From: Climacium dendroides
Lineage: Eukaryota; Streptophyta; Bryopsida; Hypnales; Climaciaceae
NCBI GenBank assembly: GCA_950106755.1
Contig: OX467086.1
Span: forward strand, 21,532,001 to 21,596,000
DNA length: 64,000 nt
Reading direction: 5' to 3'
This document shows, one piece after another, positions 1 to 14,300 of this stretch; the first letter of the stretch is position 1, and every line of letters begins with the position of its first letter. Both the position numbers and the translations under genes were made by a program. The notes below the pieces were generated by a model, which worked only from the letters and a program-made list of their open reading frames with translations, was not told where the DNA came from and did no database searches.

Positions 1-1145
1 CTGAGCAAGCCCACCACCCACAAGGAAAAGCACGGGTCTCGTGAAAATTCTATAACGAAAGTTAGCAAGAGTTCGAAGGGGCGAGCACGTACCCATACAG
101 CAGCGGTGTGCGTTAGATAGCCGATCTCTCACAGACGCCCAGACCCGTTTCAACATGATGCATTAAGTGGCAGAGAGAGGCATGCTCCGAACCAGTCTTG
201 GTGATCACGCCAAGTTGCCAGGGTTTGCAAGCCTGCTACTGAGGTATAATTTCCCCAGCGCTAGTATTCCGATATTCTACTCGCTCTCCTAACGCTTCTC
301 TCTGCTCGCCATGCACTAATGCAGAGACGAAATGGCCGCTCTGCAATGAGTTAGATGAAGCAACTTCAATCTCCCCACTCGGAGTCTCTTAAAGACCCTA
401 TTTTCCCCCTCTCCTCCCCCTCGGTGTCATCTCCTATCTGTGTTCCTCCGTTCTCTCTCCCGTCCACGCCCTCTTCACAGGGTTCGCGGTAGCTAGGTTC
501 ATGGAGTCAAACAGCTCAAAAAAAGGCCCTCCGCAATCAAACCTTCGCTACTCACATTGCGCGCTGTGAGCATCTTCTTCATTGGTCTCTAGACTGAACG
601 AAAGCCACAGCGAAGGTAACGAAGCACCTTCGGACACACACAGTGCGGATTTGGGGCTCGCTGCGCTCTCTGGTTACACTGGATCATGCTCCATGCTCCA
701 CGGGCCTACTCCTAGTCTCCCACGGCGTTGAAATCACTTGGAGGTGCAGCGCTGGCCCCTCAACGTCATTTATGTTCAGAATGATGCAGAATGTGTGTAC
801 AACATGCGGAAACGGCAGTGTAGGTGCAGAAAGGAGCATGGAATGCTGCAACCGTACACTCTGCGCGTAGGCAGTAAAGTACTGTAAAGGTAGACCTGTC
901 TTCGCAATTACGCTGGTCCCTCTCCCGGGGCTGTTTTTCCTCTTGAAACCAGATAGGTTCAGAGGCTCAGGGATAGCCGAGGGGCAGTTGGGGCAGTGGT
1001 CTGCCTGTACAGATCTTCTGCCTACCTCATATATGTGCATCAATGCTCGCCATCATGATTGCTTCCTTCTTGCATCCCCTCCCCTCAGTCAGATCCTCTA
1101 CAGTCCTCTACAGTCCGAGTCCCCCCTTCTCTGTTTGCCTGGCAT
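1..1145. other. No gene recognised; pyrimidine-rich, relatively GC-rich flank
   Basis: This stretch is clearly less AT-rich than what follows. The plus strand from about 365 to 480 is strongly pyrimidine-rich, as plant 5' leaders often are. Open frames here are short and overlap on both strands, and I recognise no protein in them. It could be the promoter and leader of a gene outside the window or an unrecognised transcript. Confidence 0.3.
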
Positions 1146-1385
1146 CAACTTGTAAGCTTATCATGTATCTCAGCCTTCTTCTAACTTTCTAATTTTTCCT
1201 TTCCTGATTATTTTATAATAGGGTGCAAGCTTGGAAGGAGGGGAACAATGGTGTGATCCAAGCAGGACCTTGATCAACTTGTAAGCTTATATCTCAGTCT
1301 TCTTCTATATTTTTAAATTGTTTTATCAAAGGGTACAAGCCTGGAAGGAGTCAGGGGACAATGGTGTGTTCCAACTCGGTCGACT
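1146..1385 (+). repeat. Two-copy 129-bp direct repeat with splice-like borders
   Basis: Two diverged copies start at about 1146 and 1275. Each begins with CAACTTGTAAGCTTA, which looks like a splice donor, continues through a pyrimidine-rich tract to an AG (TAATAG in the first, CAAAG in the second), and then reads GGTRCAAGCYTGGAAGGAG. The segment between the first AG and the second GTAAG is open on the plus strand. This could be a duplicated exon-intron unit of an unidentified gene or a plain tandem duplication. Confidence 0.5.
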
Positions 1386-4223
1386 TTGACTCTTGAGTCT
1401 ACGCAGGGTGAGGTCAACATGTACAGTTTGGAAAAGGTCATCAATGAGCCCATTGAAGAAGATGCATTGATTGAAATTCTTTTTGTTTTTTCTATTTCAA
1501 CTTTTGTTATTGTTCTTGAATCAGTGCTTGAAAGTGATGGAATAATTTCCAAAAATTCCCATTGCCATCGAAACAATTTTTGGGTGTTACACAGAATATT
1601 CTAGCCGACTCTTTAGGCTGGCTCCTACTACTTTTTGCTTCAGTCAGACTGGGACCGAGGGAAGGTGTTGTTGTTGTTGTTGTTGTTGTTGGAATGGTAC
1701 AATCTGCAGTATAAGTTAGATATGAGTCCCTTTCAACAGTTGAAGTCTTCCAACGGTATAAGTTACATATGAGTCTTAGAAACGTCACGGTGGGGTTTTC
1801 CAGACCTCCATTCTTGTGAATTATTTTCCGAATTACAATTGAAAAAAATTACAAGACGTAGTCTTTCTGGCTGAAAGCTTAATAATCTTTCAAAAAAAAA
1901 CTCGGAATCTTGGACATAGTTGAAGGTTATCTTCTATGTTAACAAATGGGCAGTTCCCTTGTTAACTTATAAGGTAACTTAGTGTCTGCCAGTGCAGCCT
2001 GGCTTCAGTTTGGTGCGAGTAAAAGTTTCAACAATGTGGCACACTGTCCAACTACTGCACTATCTTCAACAAATCTTTTGGCACAAGCTAGCCAACTTAT
2101 TAGCTTGTGACTTTTCTTTAGTTCAGTGAATTGATCATAGGCTTCTGACAATCTACGCTTAACTCACTGTAAGTTCAACATCAAGTAGATTTGGAAAATT
2201 ACAAAAATTCATAAAAATTCCATCCTACACTCGCCAGATTCAAATCAGCCTAATAATTCTCTGGCAATGAAATTCCGTTTCATTTGTTTTAAAAAATTAT
2301 ATATTTTAAATCGTCCTAATAATTATCTGTATTTTACTTTATTTTAATTAAATCACCGAGTCTGCAGACTTCAATCACTTTTGACCTTCACTTCAAACAT
2401 TATACTATAAGGTAGGTACACCCAAATGTGCCACTGACCTTAAACCGCCATCTATAGTGTATGTACATCTTCAAAATCAGTTCTGTACCTCTGTGGAAGA
2501 AACACTTTTAGAACCAAACTTTGTTCCTTAATAACTTTTGCATACAGTATCCAAATGCCACGTTCTCTGGTGCGTTGGAACCTCCTTTCACTTTCCAACA
2601 AGAAGATATGAAAATTTGACCAGTCTAATAATAGAAAATAGGTTCAATAGCAAAAAGTGGCGTTTGGGGGTGTACCTACTTTATACCTTGGTGGTCAGGG
2701 TTGGCAAAAAATATTGGTAAAGATTAGCAAAATGGGCCTTTGCCTTGTTGGCCTAAAAATGAATCATGAAAAAAAAACATTGTTTGTTCCATTATTCAGT
2801 CCAATTTTCCATTTTAAATTCTATTTTCATCAACTACAATTCTACATGTTATTTAGTTTAAAATGAAATACAGATTTTAAAAACAAAAATATTTTGAAGT
2901 GCTTTCGTAATTGTGGATGATTTCAAGAACCAATAATACTATTTGTTGTATTTTTTAAATTTCTTGAGAAATTCTTGTGGAATACTTTAAAATTCAAAAA
3001 ACATTTAATTTATATACATAAGTAAATATAGGCCATGCATAGATCTCTAAAGAGATTGTACTCTAGGAAAGCCAAACATAGAATAATTTTCTATGTTAAA
3101 AAATTAAAATGGTGCAAAATCTCAAGAAAATAGGTATTTGACATTTTAATTGTAATAAATAGGATATTTTTTTTTAAAATAAAACAAAACTTGGCCAATT
3201 GCAAAACCTCTACGAAGATTGTAGAACCACCAAATTGTCTTTTCCAAATCATGGGACATTAATATCTTGAATAAGTTTATTTTTTAGACTTTATTATAAT
3301 ATGGAATTAATTATTTTTAAATCTTCATTTTTAAATGTCTACTATTTTATTAGAAGATCTTTTTTCTAATTTTAGTTCTAAAATTCTTAGAATAGATATT
3401 CCAAACTTCTAAAAATTTAGTGTGATATTTTGATAGTTAGTATTTCTTCCCAAATTGATTTTAGAAAGTAATAAAAAAATTAAATCCAAATCTAAAATGT
3501 CCATATCCACCTTTACTATGAATTCAACTATATTGAATCATTATTCTCAAAGTTGTGCTTTGAAAAACACTTAGTCAACCAAGGTGTGATAGAAACTTTT
3601 TTGTACATGACTTTCTTACCATCACCAACCCTTGTATGTTAAAAAATTCATTAAGGTAAACATTAAAAATTTGTATCTATAGTGTTCTATATAAGTGGAA
3701 ATCTTACTAAATATCTTAGTTTCAAAAGGTCACAACATCTTTTATTCGTTTTACAACATGTAATCCCAATTTTATTGGCAACTTTGTAAAATACGTAAAC
3801 AAATATTAACATATTCTAAAATCAATTGAATTTTGAAACAAATTGATAGAATGATTTATTGATTTTATTACTAAGGTTTAATATAGTAGAATGCATCTTT
3901 GTCTTACAACCAAATACCAAGCTAGTTAATACATTATATTTCTTTGTAAAATAAAACTATATAACATAAACATCTTAACCTTGGAATGTTGGACTAGTCA
4001 TTGTAAAAATCATCCTTTCTAGTACCATGTAAATCATTTGCTTAAAAAAACCAAGAACACTCATTGATCAAACTACAGACTGTACAAGACCTCTCCCTTT
4101 TTCACACAAAATCCCAAAGATGAACATCTGTACTTTTGTCTTATATAGAAGTATTTTTTGTCATCAATTGGATACTTTTTTATGCTGCCACATCATTCCA
4201 AGATCGAATTCAAATTCGTACCT
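1386..4223. other. Intergenic, AT-rich; (GTT)n microsatellite
   Basis: No coding region is supported. A (GTT)n microsatellite of about eight units lies near 1664-1691. A 20-bp direct repeat (TATAAGTTASATATGAGTC) occurs near 1710 and 1756. From 1,800 on the DNA is strongly AT-rich. The right part is downstream of the DLEC1-like gene, which ends at 4224. Confidence 0.4.
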
Positions 4224-7200
4224 TTATTTTTTTGCCAAAGATTTACGATTTGAACCCTTGCGCTCTTGAGCTGGTGGTGGTGCACTATTTGAAGGGTCAA
4301 GCACCGGTGTTGCAATTGCAATTTCAGTTCCTTCCCCTTCCAACACAAGCCGACTCCCTCGACCGCGAAGTACTTCAATCCATATCGTTTCTTTATAAGA
4401 AATGGGTTCAAACGGAGAGAATGTTATGGTAACAATTTGCTTGTATATTTCACCCATGCAACCTTCTCGTCCTGGCAATCGACCCGACTCAGGTGTTGCT
4501 TTCCAAATCACGGGCCACATTTTATTAAGATCTTTTAGATGACCCTACAACAATTTCATCATAAATACATTCATTACTATGTGGATATTGATGATTGGTA
4601 TTACACTAAGTGAGAAAAAAATAAAAATTCATGAGTTGGAAGTTCATATAAATTTTACCCAATTTATAAAACCATCAAGTTTAGCACATTCAATCATATC
4701 TTGGTGACTTTGTTCGGTGACAATGCGCCATTCAAGAGGAACAATACTTGTATTTGAAATGCTAAAATCTTGACATGAAACATAGTCGGGACAAACAATA
4801 CTTCCAAACCAAAGGGTTTCCGTTTGCAAAGTTACTTCGGGAAATCGCACGTCTCCACGAAGAGTAATTATCTGCATGCAAATATGGAAGAAAAGTTGTA
4901 AGAAAATTGAACTTTGAACATAAAATGCTAAACAATGTTTTGAACATTATTCTAAAATTGTTTTTATTTCAATTAGAAATTCGATTTTTAATCGTAAATT
5001 TTTTTTCAATTTTAGTAATCATGGTATTCTTAATCCATCTCTTTTTTGTGCATTTAGCATAAGAGGTAGCTAATTCAACCCAATGAATCTACTAATATTA
5101 GGTGGAAGTTATTAAATTCTAGTGCACTGAAACCAATAGTGGTAGATTTGGATGGATAGAATTGGCCCCCCTTTGAACAATGAGGAGTGCATTGACAAAC
5201 TAATGAGGAATTCAATTTAATGCATCATGATTACACAATGTTGCAACATGAACATTTTACTTGTTGGTAGGCATCTTGAAATGAAATCACAAGATCGCTT
5301 TCAATAACTTCATCTTGTGGATCCCAATCTCCTTCATCTATAAAAGGCCTAAATCGAAGGTTTAATTGTAAACTCCAATCTGTTGGCAATCTATAATGTG
5401 ATTCTTCTATTTCTTGTTGAGGATCTTTCAATATAGATAATCTTTGTACTGTAGAACCATCAATACTTGGTTCAATAATACCGTGGTGAACATTGTATAT
5501 AAAAAAAGGTGGAGGAATGGAGATAGAAAACAAAATGCGGTCTAAATATGTATTAGTAAGAAACAAAGACTTTGAATCAAATCTTAGCTCTGTGGGAAGG
5601 TTTCCAAACAACAAAAAATTGAGTACATCATCTACATTACAATGCAACCTGCAAAAAGAATCCAAATATATTTATGTAAATAATTAATTTTCTCAAATTT
5701 CAAATATGGATTCAATAATTTTTATTTTTTAATTCCAAAAATCAATTCAACAAGATAAAAAGACCAATTATTTATAAAGTATTTTCTCTACTAACGACTT
5801 GGAATTAATCAAAGAGTGTCACTTTCTAAAAACTCAAAATACAATGACTTCAATTATTCTCTTGCTTCAAGGTCCTTTGAAAACAATTCAAAATATTTGG
5901 AATCTTATCTTCTATAAACCATTTGAAGTTGATGTTGCTGGAACCATTTGATACATTAGCCAATTTACATCAATATTGATATTTAACCCCTAAATGCCCA
6001 AGCCTTTCCAAGCATGTTTATTCTATGAAAAAACCCATGGGTTTTTGCTTGTCCCCAATGAAGCAATTTTTTTTCAAAATTTAACAATATAGATGTTTAA
6101 GGAACTTGTTTATTAGTGTGCTTACCAATTTTGAATATGAAATTGCGTAGGAGTTGTGAGATCATAGCAAAAAAAATGTATTTATCCTATTTTTAAAAAT
6201 GTTGCCTCTCCCTACAATGTTTGAGAAATTTGCATATAAGAGTTTTTGTAAATTGGAGGTGACATGAACAACTAGAAATTGAGTTAGCACAATAAAATGC
6301 ACTTCCCCAAACCTTAAGTTAAAATGAAAAGCTATCAAACTCCTTGCACCTTGCAATTGTTTGAATGCAATTTTTTTTATAAGTAAAAATTGCAAATATC
6401 TCCAAATCAACACAATTTGCATGCTTAAATATTCAACCATGAAAATCATGAAAACACTTTACTCTTTTCAGTGGGACCATTTTCAAAACAAATAAATAAG
6501 TATAATTTTTTAATTTTCAAATTAAGTGAAATTGGCAAGCTTTGCTCAAAGCCGGGAAATCAAGTAAAATTGGCAAGCTTTATACTTCCACTAACGGTAC
6601 ATATATACCCTTGAGGACTTGTCAAAAATAAAACATTTACTTTTTTCAATGAAAAATGAAAGCCTCCAACAAGTTAACCTTCATTATTGCTCATAAATAA
6701 AATTTAAAATGGTCAAAGGAATTTAATTGCCTACACACAAACAAGCTTGAAATTTTGGAGCAACCATACATGGTTACTAAAGCAAGTAAAGGTTAAGCAT
6801 TTATCAGTTACAAATCCTAACATTGTGTTAATTCAAACATAATTTACAAGAGACAAATTATAAATTAATATTTAGAATTTTCTATTATTGGTACCTTGGA
6901 ACAAGTAGGCAAGCAATTGCAGTCACACGCAAAGGTTTTATTAAATCAATTTCTTGATTAGGAATAAAAGCGTCCGTAATTAAGTCGTCCGGAATATCAA
7001 GTATTGGCACTGAAAAATTGCCCTCCTCCGTGATTTCCTCATCAGCCATTGAATTTCCATCCTCTGAATTTTCATTAGAATCATGTTCCAATCTATGCAC
7101 TGTCGAGCGTTTTCGACCGAAATCGGCCCATGCTCCTCCTTTCTTACTCATCTTCTTTTGGTTGAGTTGCTCCAAATGAACATGATCTCCAAGAGATGTC

Positions 7201-8226
7201 TTGTGGACAATAAAAGATTGAAATTGCGAAGCACGTTTATTAAAATACGTGACAACATGTTCGCATACATGTTTGGTTGATGGGCGTCTATAGACGTATT
7301 GTTTGTCTATTTTATCAAGTGTGCTATCAAATTCAAATTTGGATGCAGCCAATTTTCTTGCAAATTGACCATCGTGGATTCTTGTTCGGCCGACAAATAT
7401 TGCTTTGAAACTAGTTGCTTCGAGTGATTGAAATGTTATTGAAAATTGTGAGCTCTTTTGACCCAATATTACCTATTTATGTGCATCAAGTTTGTAAATT
7501 AAAGAATTGCATTTATAGGTTGAAAGATACACCTAAAATATAGCCACAATGACATTGGTATGTGAGTCTAGAAATGCAAGCCTACAAGCCTTGAACCTAG
7601 GTGTAAGTAGGTCCTCTACAATTGTTGAAGGTGCCTATAACATACACGATAACATATGCACCTATAATATAAGTGCCCTATAACCATGGAAGGTATTAAT
7701 AACATAAGTATCTGTAATATAGACACCAATACCTTTAAAAGGTCTATAACACAAGTACCTACAATATAGACACTTATAATATAGGTCTTTGTAACCATGA
7801 AAGGTGCCTATAACATAGGTATCTATAACATAGACACCTATAATATAGACATTTGTAACCATGGGAGGTACTTATAACATAGGTACCTATAACATAAACA
7901 CATATACTATAAATATCCTATAATAATGGAAGGTGCTTATAATATAGGTAACTATAATATAGGAGCTTAAGCTCATGGGCTTAAGATCCTAAGCTCACAT
8001 GCTAACAACTGTGAATATAGCCATGGAGTTAAATTAATATATTGATGAAGATAGAAATAAATACTTGTTTTTGTGGTACTATACGAAAGGGAGGAAGTTC
8101 ATCTTCTATAAAAGGCTCCAAGAAATCTTGAAATGTAACATGTATCAAATCTTGATAATCAATGCCTAAATGTTCTTGAAAACAAACCTGTACATATATA
8201 AATGTTATTAGATATATGATATACTA

Positions 8227-8301
<75 letters not shown>

Positions 8302-11300
8302 GAATTTAAATATATTGTTTGATGTAATAGTTCATTTCCAAATTCTATTTTATGAAGTAATATTTAATCATATGCTCACATTTCTCATTGAATTTGGTAG
8401 TGTATTAATTAACATTTTAATGTTATTGAAGTTTTATTATATTGGAATAATTTCAATATGTTTTATATTGACTTTTTATTCAAAATGTTTTAGGAATGAA
8501 TTGATTCACATTTGGGAACAAAAAAACATACTTTAACACACCAATCTTCACCATTTCTTTTTGGAACCAACATACAATGGAGTGTATTTTCTTTATTTTC
8601 CTCAATATTAAAAATAACACGGCACAAAATTGGAAGCTTTGGAATGGTTTCTTCATTTATTTCAAGAATCTTTTCTTCATCATGCCCTTCTTGTGTTTCT
8701 CCTTCATTTTTTCCCTCGTCATTTTTGGCTTTTTCTTTTTCATTTTCAATTTCTTTGTTGTCTTCTATTTTTTCTACTTTAATTTGTTCATTGCCTATTT
8801 CTTTAGCTTTAATTTCATCATCTCCTATCTCTCCTTCTTTTTCTTTAATTTCACCATTACCTATTTCTCCTTCTTTTTGTTTTCCTTCTTTCATTATTTT
8901 CCACTCAACTACCAAGTTAAATGGTGATGAATTGTGAATCCAAAATGTTTGACGAACAATTGGATTTCCAACAGGCATTGTGTTCCATGTCATTACTAGT
9001 TCAGGTGTAACTTTATTGTCTTGTAATCCACAAGGATCAAGATAATTGCTTCTAGAAACAAGTGGATTTCCTACCAATTCAATTTCCACGGGCAAATAAA
9101 ATGGCGATAAATGACCAATCTACATATTGATCCCATTCATCATATTATATTAATTATTTTAGTTTATTGCATAACAAATTTATAGAAAAATTCTACATAA
9201 TTTATTTTATAATGATGTAAAGAGAAAATTTGTTGAATTGAAGCTAAAACTTCTTTAAATGTTTATTTGAATACAATTGATTCATGCATATATACAATGA
9301 ATTTTTTCATTTGTTTTTATTTTCATATATATATATATATATATATTTGTAATTAAAAAAATATAATATTTACCTTGACAACAATAGTATCTTTATAAAA
9401 TCCAGGCAAAGTACTAAAACACACAATTTCACAAGACCATTCAGACCATGATTGTAGAATGCCCATGGAATAAGGATATATAAGAAAGCCAATACTACGA
9501 CCTTCTTTGATCATTACTTGGTGCATTGCACCTTCAATACGGCGCCACAACATAGACTTTCCTACACTTGAAAAAAATCGAAAATGATTTTCATCTTGTC
9601 GACCGAGAAGAGGAAAATCACGTGCTTTATTGATCATAGCTAATTGAAATGGATCACGTCTATTTGGATTTAACGTGGATAAGTGTCCAGTTAAAGCTGA
9701 AAGCATCCAAAGTTCATCTTTTATCAATGAATTTTCTGGTTCACTAATGTGATTAATAACTCTTACTTGTACATTTGCTTGAATAGGAGAATGATTTTGA
9801 ATAAGAAGTTTAAGAGTATGTACTCTTCCAACAACATTACGGCGTCCAAAGTCCAAACATGGAACCACTGGATTGTCTAAAGTTGGCATTTCATAACGCC
9901 GACCGGCACTTGTAGAACGATGTCCATATTTTCTTTCTTGTTGTATTTTTTCAATCCTTTCAAAGCGGACACCTCGACTAGAAAGTTGATGCCCATCTTC
10001 TACTTTAGGACGAAGAATATGAAAACTCACACGAATATCAACAATGTAAGCTTTAAGCAATAATCCTAGTGGAAATTGTTGTTTCCACACTTCACATACT
10101 AAAATGCATTCAAAAGAACCTAACCTTTGTGGATTGAATTTAAATGTAAGATTTATTTCTTCACGAGGTGGTATTTTTCCTGAAACTTGAGACCAATCAA
10201 TTTTAACAAACTTGTGATCTCCTATGCCATCTTGGCTCCACCAATTGAAACAAGCAGGCAATGCTCTTAGATTTTTCAATGTAATTACCCTTTCAATTTC
10301 ACAATATAAATATTGAATACCTAAGTCCATCATGGGTGGAAGTAAACAAGCACGAGGTGCATCAATTTTAGCTTTAGCTACAACCATACTTGTTTGCCCT
10401 GTCAATTCTTCTACATCACAAATAATGGCTAAACGCATGTATCCACATTTGGTTCCTTTCAAAACAACCTATTTCAATAGAAAATACAATTACACACAAG
10501 TAATAGTTATGAAATAATATATTTTATAATTTTATAATTATTTTGAGCCATATAGTTATTCTAAAAGATGAATTTAGTAAAAATAATTGTTCATGATGAA
10601 ATCTTACAAATATTATATATATATATATATATAATTTAGGTAGAAATATGAATATGAATAATGCAAATTTGATCACTTGCTTAATTTATGTATAGAACTA
10701 AATCCTATTAAAGGCATTTTCTACTTTTGTTTATTTACTATTTTTAGTACCATTTAAATATCTAATGTTAAATTTTGATTATTTATAAACACACCCGTAC
10801 AATACATGATTCATTTTTTTCAAGTACTCCAGTACTTGGATAAAAAAACAGTTTTTGTTGCCAGTCATCTTCAGGATATGGTACTCCAGAAGGATACCAC
10901 ACTCGTCTACAAACTTTGATTAGAGGCAAAGGCTTTGAAGTACTCATAAGGTTATATCTTTTATCTACTGATTGTCGATAAGATCTTAATGGTGGTAAAC
11001 CATTCTTAAAGACTTGAAGAGCATCACCATATGATGATAATGGTATTGGTTTGTCTCTAGGCATTAAAATAGCTTCTCCTTCTGGATCAGGAATTGAATA
11101 GAGCTTGAAAGTGGCTCGGCATGTATTACTCTTGTTAATCAAAATCAAATCACGTTCATATGTACTATCAATCTAATTTGCATGGCAATATAATTTTTTA
11201 ATCCATAATTAATAGATCTATGAAATTCTATGAAGAAACTTACACGATATTTTAATATATAATTGGAGTTATTTTATAAAAATAAAATCAAAATAATTAT

Positions 11301-14300
11301 ATATATATAAATGGAATCAAAATGTTGTATTTATATTCATAAAATATGTATAGCATATATGCATGCTATGCAGAAAACAAACATGTGAGTAAATTACTTA
11401 CTTGAATTAGGCCAAAATCAATTGATGCAGGAACCATTGCTACAATGGGGCCTCTTATATGACCTATAATTTGGAGGTTTATTGACACTTGGCCTCCATT
11501 TGTTCCTCCATTTGGATTGGTTATAATACAATCATATGTTTTATCAAAGGGACCAACCTTTTTTCCTTTAACAATAGCTTGAATTTCTTGATTTTCATTT
11601 TCCTGAATTTGACCAAACCAAGGTTGAAAACAAATTGCATTGTCATAAATACTAGAGTTGATTGGTGTTTTGGGTCGTTCCCATGAAAATTGTATTGTTG
11701 ATGCACTATTGTTTCGAATAACAAATTTATAATTGCGAACAACTCCAACTGTAAGTCCTCCTCCTATATTTATAAGAGGTGGTAGGCATTGTACATCTAT
11801 TTGTATTCCTCGCCCACTTAGTGGAAATTCCAACATTTTACAAATTTTTCCCATATTGTCAACTTTATTGATTGCAAATTCTTCATCACTGAATCGATAT
11901 GGATGTTTTATAATATTTTCATCTTTTTCAATTTCATTTTCTAAAAGAAAAAGTTGGTTTCTAAAAAATTTCCAATCATTTGATGACAAAGGATGGTCTT
12001 CTCGTGTGTCTATAAATAAATGTGCAATTTGGTGATAGAATTTAAATTTAGTTGGTGTAAAGCTAATAACAACATCAATTTCAGATAGAGCTGGAATTAC
12101 TCCAAATGTTGGTTTAAGTAAGAATTCATGTTGGAATTCTACACAAACGTTTTTGGTATCAAAATCAAATTCTTTTTTTTCTAATAAAATGCCCGATGAA
12201 GCAAGTTTTGCTTCATTTGACACCCGCCAATAAAAGCGTATTGGAACTTCACAACTATTTTTTATTGATACACAGTGATGAAATGTAGCTCCAATTAGAC
12301 AATCGCCAAATGAAACACCTAATTCATACTCCCCAGGCCTCCACTGACGTCCATCTAATTTATCACATGTTACTTGAAGATCAACTCCATAGCCTTGAAC
12401 AACAATTTCCCAATGTCGTCCAATTGATGTCTCAATTTTTAATATTCCAGAGAACTTTCCAACTTTTGGCGGCCTAAAGAGTATAATAATTTCTTGAGTG
12501 TCATTTTCTTTAAGTTTGATTTCTCTTGGATGGGCCAAAAATGGAGCAAAGAATACATAATTTTTTTGAATATAACGATCTTGAAGACCTTTCCAACTAT
12601 CATCTTGGATCCATTCAGTTTCTACAAAATTCCACTCTAAGTCGTCGCAAAATCCAAGCATTGCAAAATGAGCCCCGGCTCTTAAACATGTGTATGTATA
12701 AGATCTTAAAACAGAATGATTTATAAGGCAATAACCAAAATCAATGAGTGGAGGAAATATCACAATGGGTAAAGGATTTATTGACCTCAATGTAATATGG
12801 CAAATGTCCATTTCAGACCGAACTTCAATTTCATCTTGAGACTCAATTGTTGTTTTGGGATTGTATGTAATATCAAATTGACAAAACATACCTGATATAA
12901 GAATTTTTCCTTGGAAAGGATCTTCTTTTGATGATATAAAAAATTCATCACTTGATGGTTTTATAAATCTATTTCCAAAAATAATTAATTAAACATTTTA
13001 AATGTCAAAAAGAGTTGTAAAATATAATCAATTTTATATTTTTAATACAAAAGCTAATAAATTGATGATAGATTGCATGCCAATAACTTGTTTGAACACA
13101 AAATTATAGGTTATTTTATATAGGTATTACCGAAGTCGTTGGCTCCAAGGACTTTTATTCATAACATGTAAATGAGCTATATATACTTTTTGAGGCTCTG
13201 CAGTAAATTTGAGAAGCCTTAGCAGCAACATACTTGGATTTCCAATCCTAAAAGAATTAAGGATAGAATTATGTCCAATCTTTCTTCATATTTAATATAA
13301 ATGACATTTTATTTGTATATTATATAATAATAATCTATTATTCACAATAATAATTAATATAAATAACTTCAAAAGTAATAATAATTGATTGTATTAGTGT
13401 TGTCTAAAATAAAAATTTCAAAATAATTAAAATAAAGTGCTCTGTGATGACTAATGATATTTAATGTGAATTTTAAATGTAATGATGTAATTTTAAATTT
13501 ATTAAGTGTTACTAACTTAAAAGGATCTTAAGATAAAAATCGTATAAAGATGTGTTGTAATTTTTATTAATATAAAAAACTATAATATTTAATCTATAAA
13601 GATTTTAAAATATAAAAATATATTTCAATATTTTATTAATTTGTAATATATAAAATTATTTTGCATAAAGTTGGAGCCAATTTTTTTACCAAAGCCATCG
13701 AAAACCACAATTGGAGGATCTAAATGAAAATACTCTGGCATTCCCTTAGGCAGTGCTCCTATCCAGTATGGTTGTGGTCTTGTTGGATCTTTTTGTCGAT
13801 GAATTTCTAAAGCCTATTATAATTGCATATTTGTACTGAAAATTATGAATATATTTTTAATATTAGAATATTTTAACCAACTAAGAGAATTCTTTAATAT
13901 ATATATATATATATAAATAAATAATGAAATATAACCTGAAATTGTATTGGTTTTTTACTATATCTAGGATTGTTGAGGTAATTGATTTTACGCATCATTC
14001 TTTCAAGAAGTTGAAATTCCTAAGAAACATCAATGTTTTTCATTAAAATATATAATCATTTGATATCATGAAGGGTTGTAAAACTTAAAACCACATCTTT
14101 TAGAGTGTTGTTGTGATAACATAGATATATTTCATGTACATATCAAATTTTTCATGGGTTAAAATACATACAATCATATTTTTTGTCTTAGTTTTGTCTT
14201 AGTTTTTTGTCTTAGTTTTCTTAATTAAATTTTATAACTAAAAATTAAAGATTCAAAAGGAAAAAAAAACTTTTTTTTTATCCTTCAACTACGGAAAAAA

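Noticed and set aside
7610..8000. CRISPR-like array of short repeats
   Set aside because: The units are variable and contiguous with no constant repeat and spacer pattern; plant nuclear context also makes it unlikely.
8511..8937. Plus-strand open frames rich in Ser/Phe/Ile
   Set aside because: They are antisense to the Lys/Glu-rich exon of the DLEC1-like gene.
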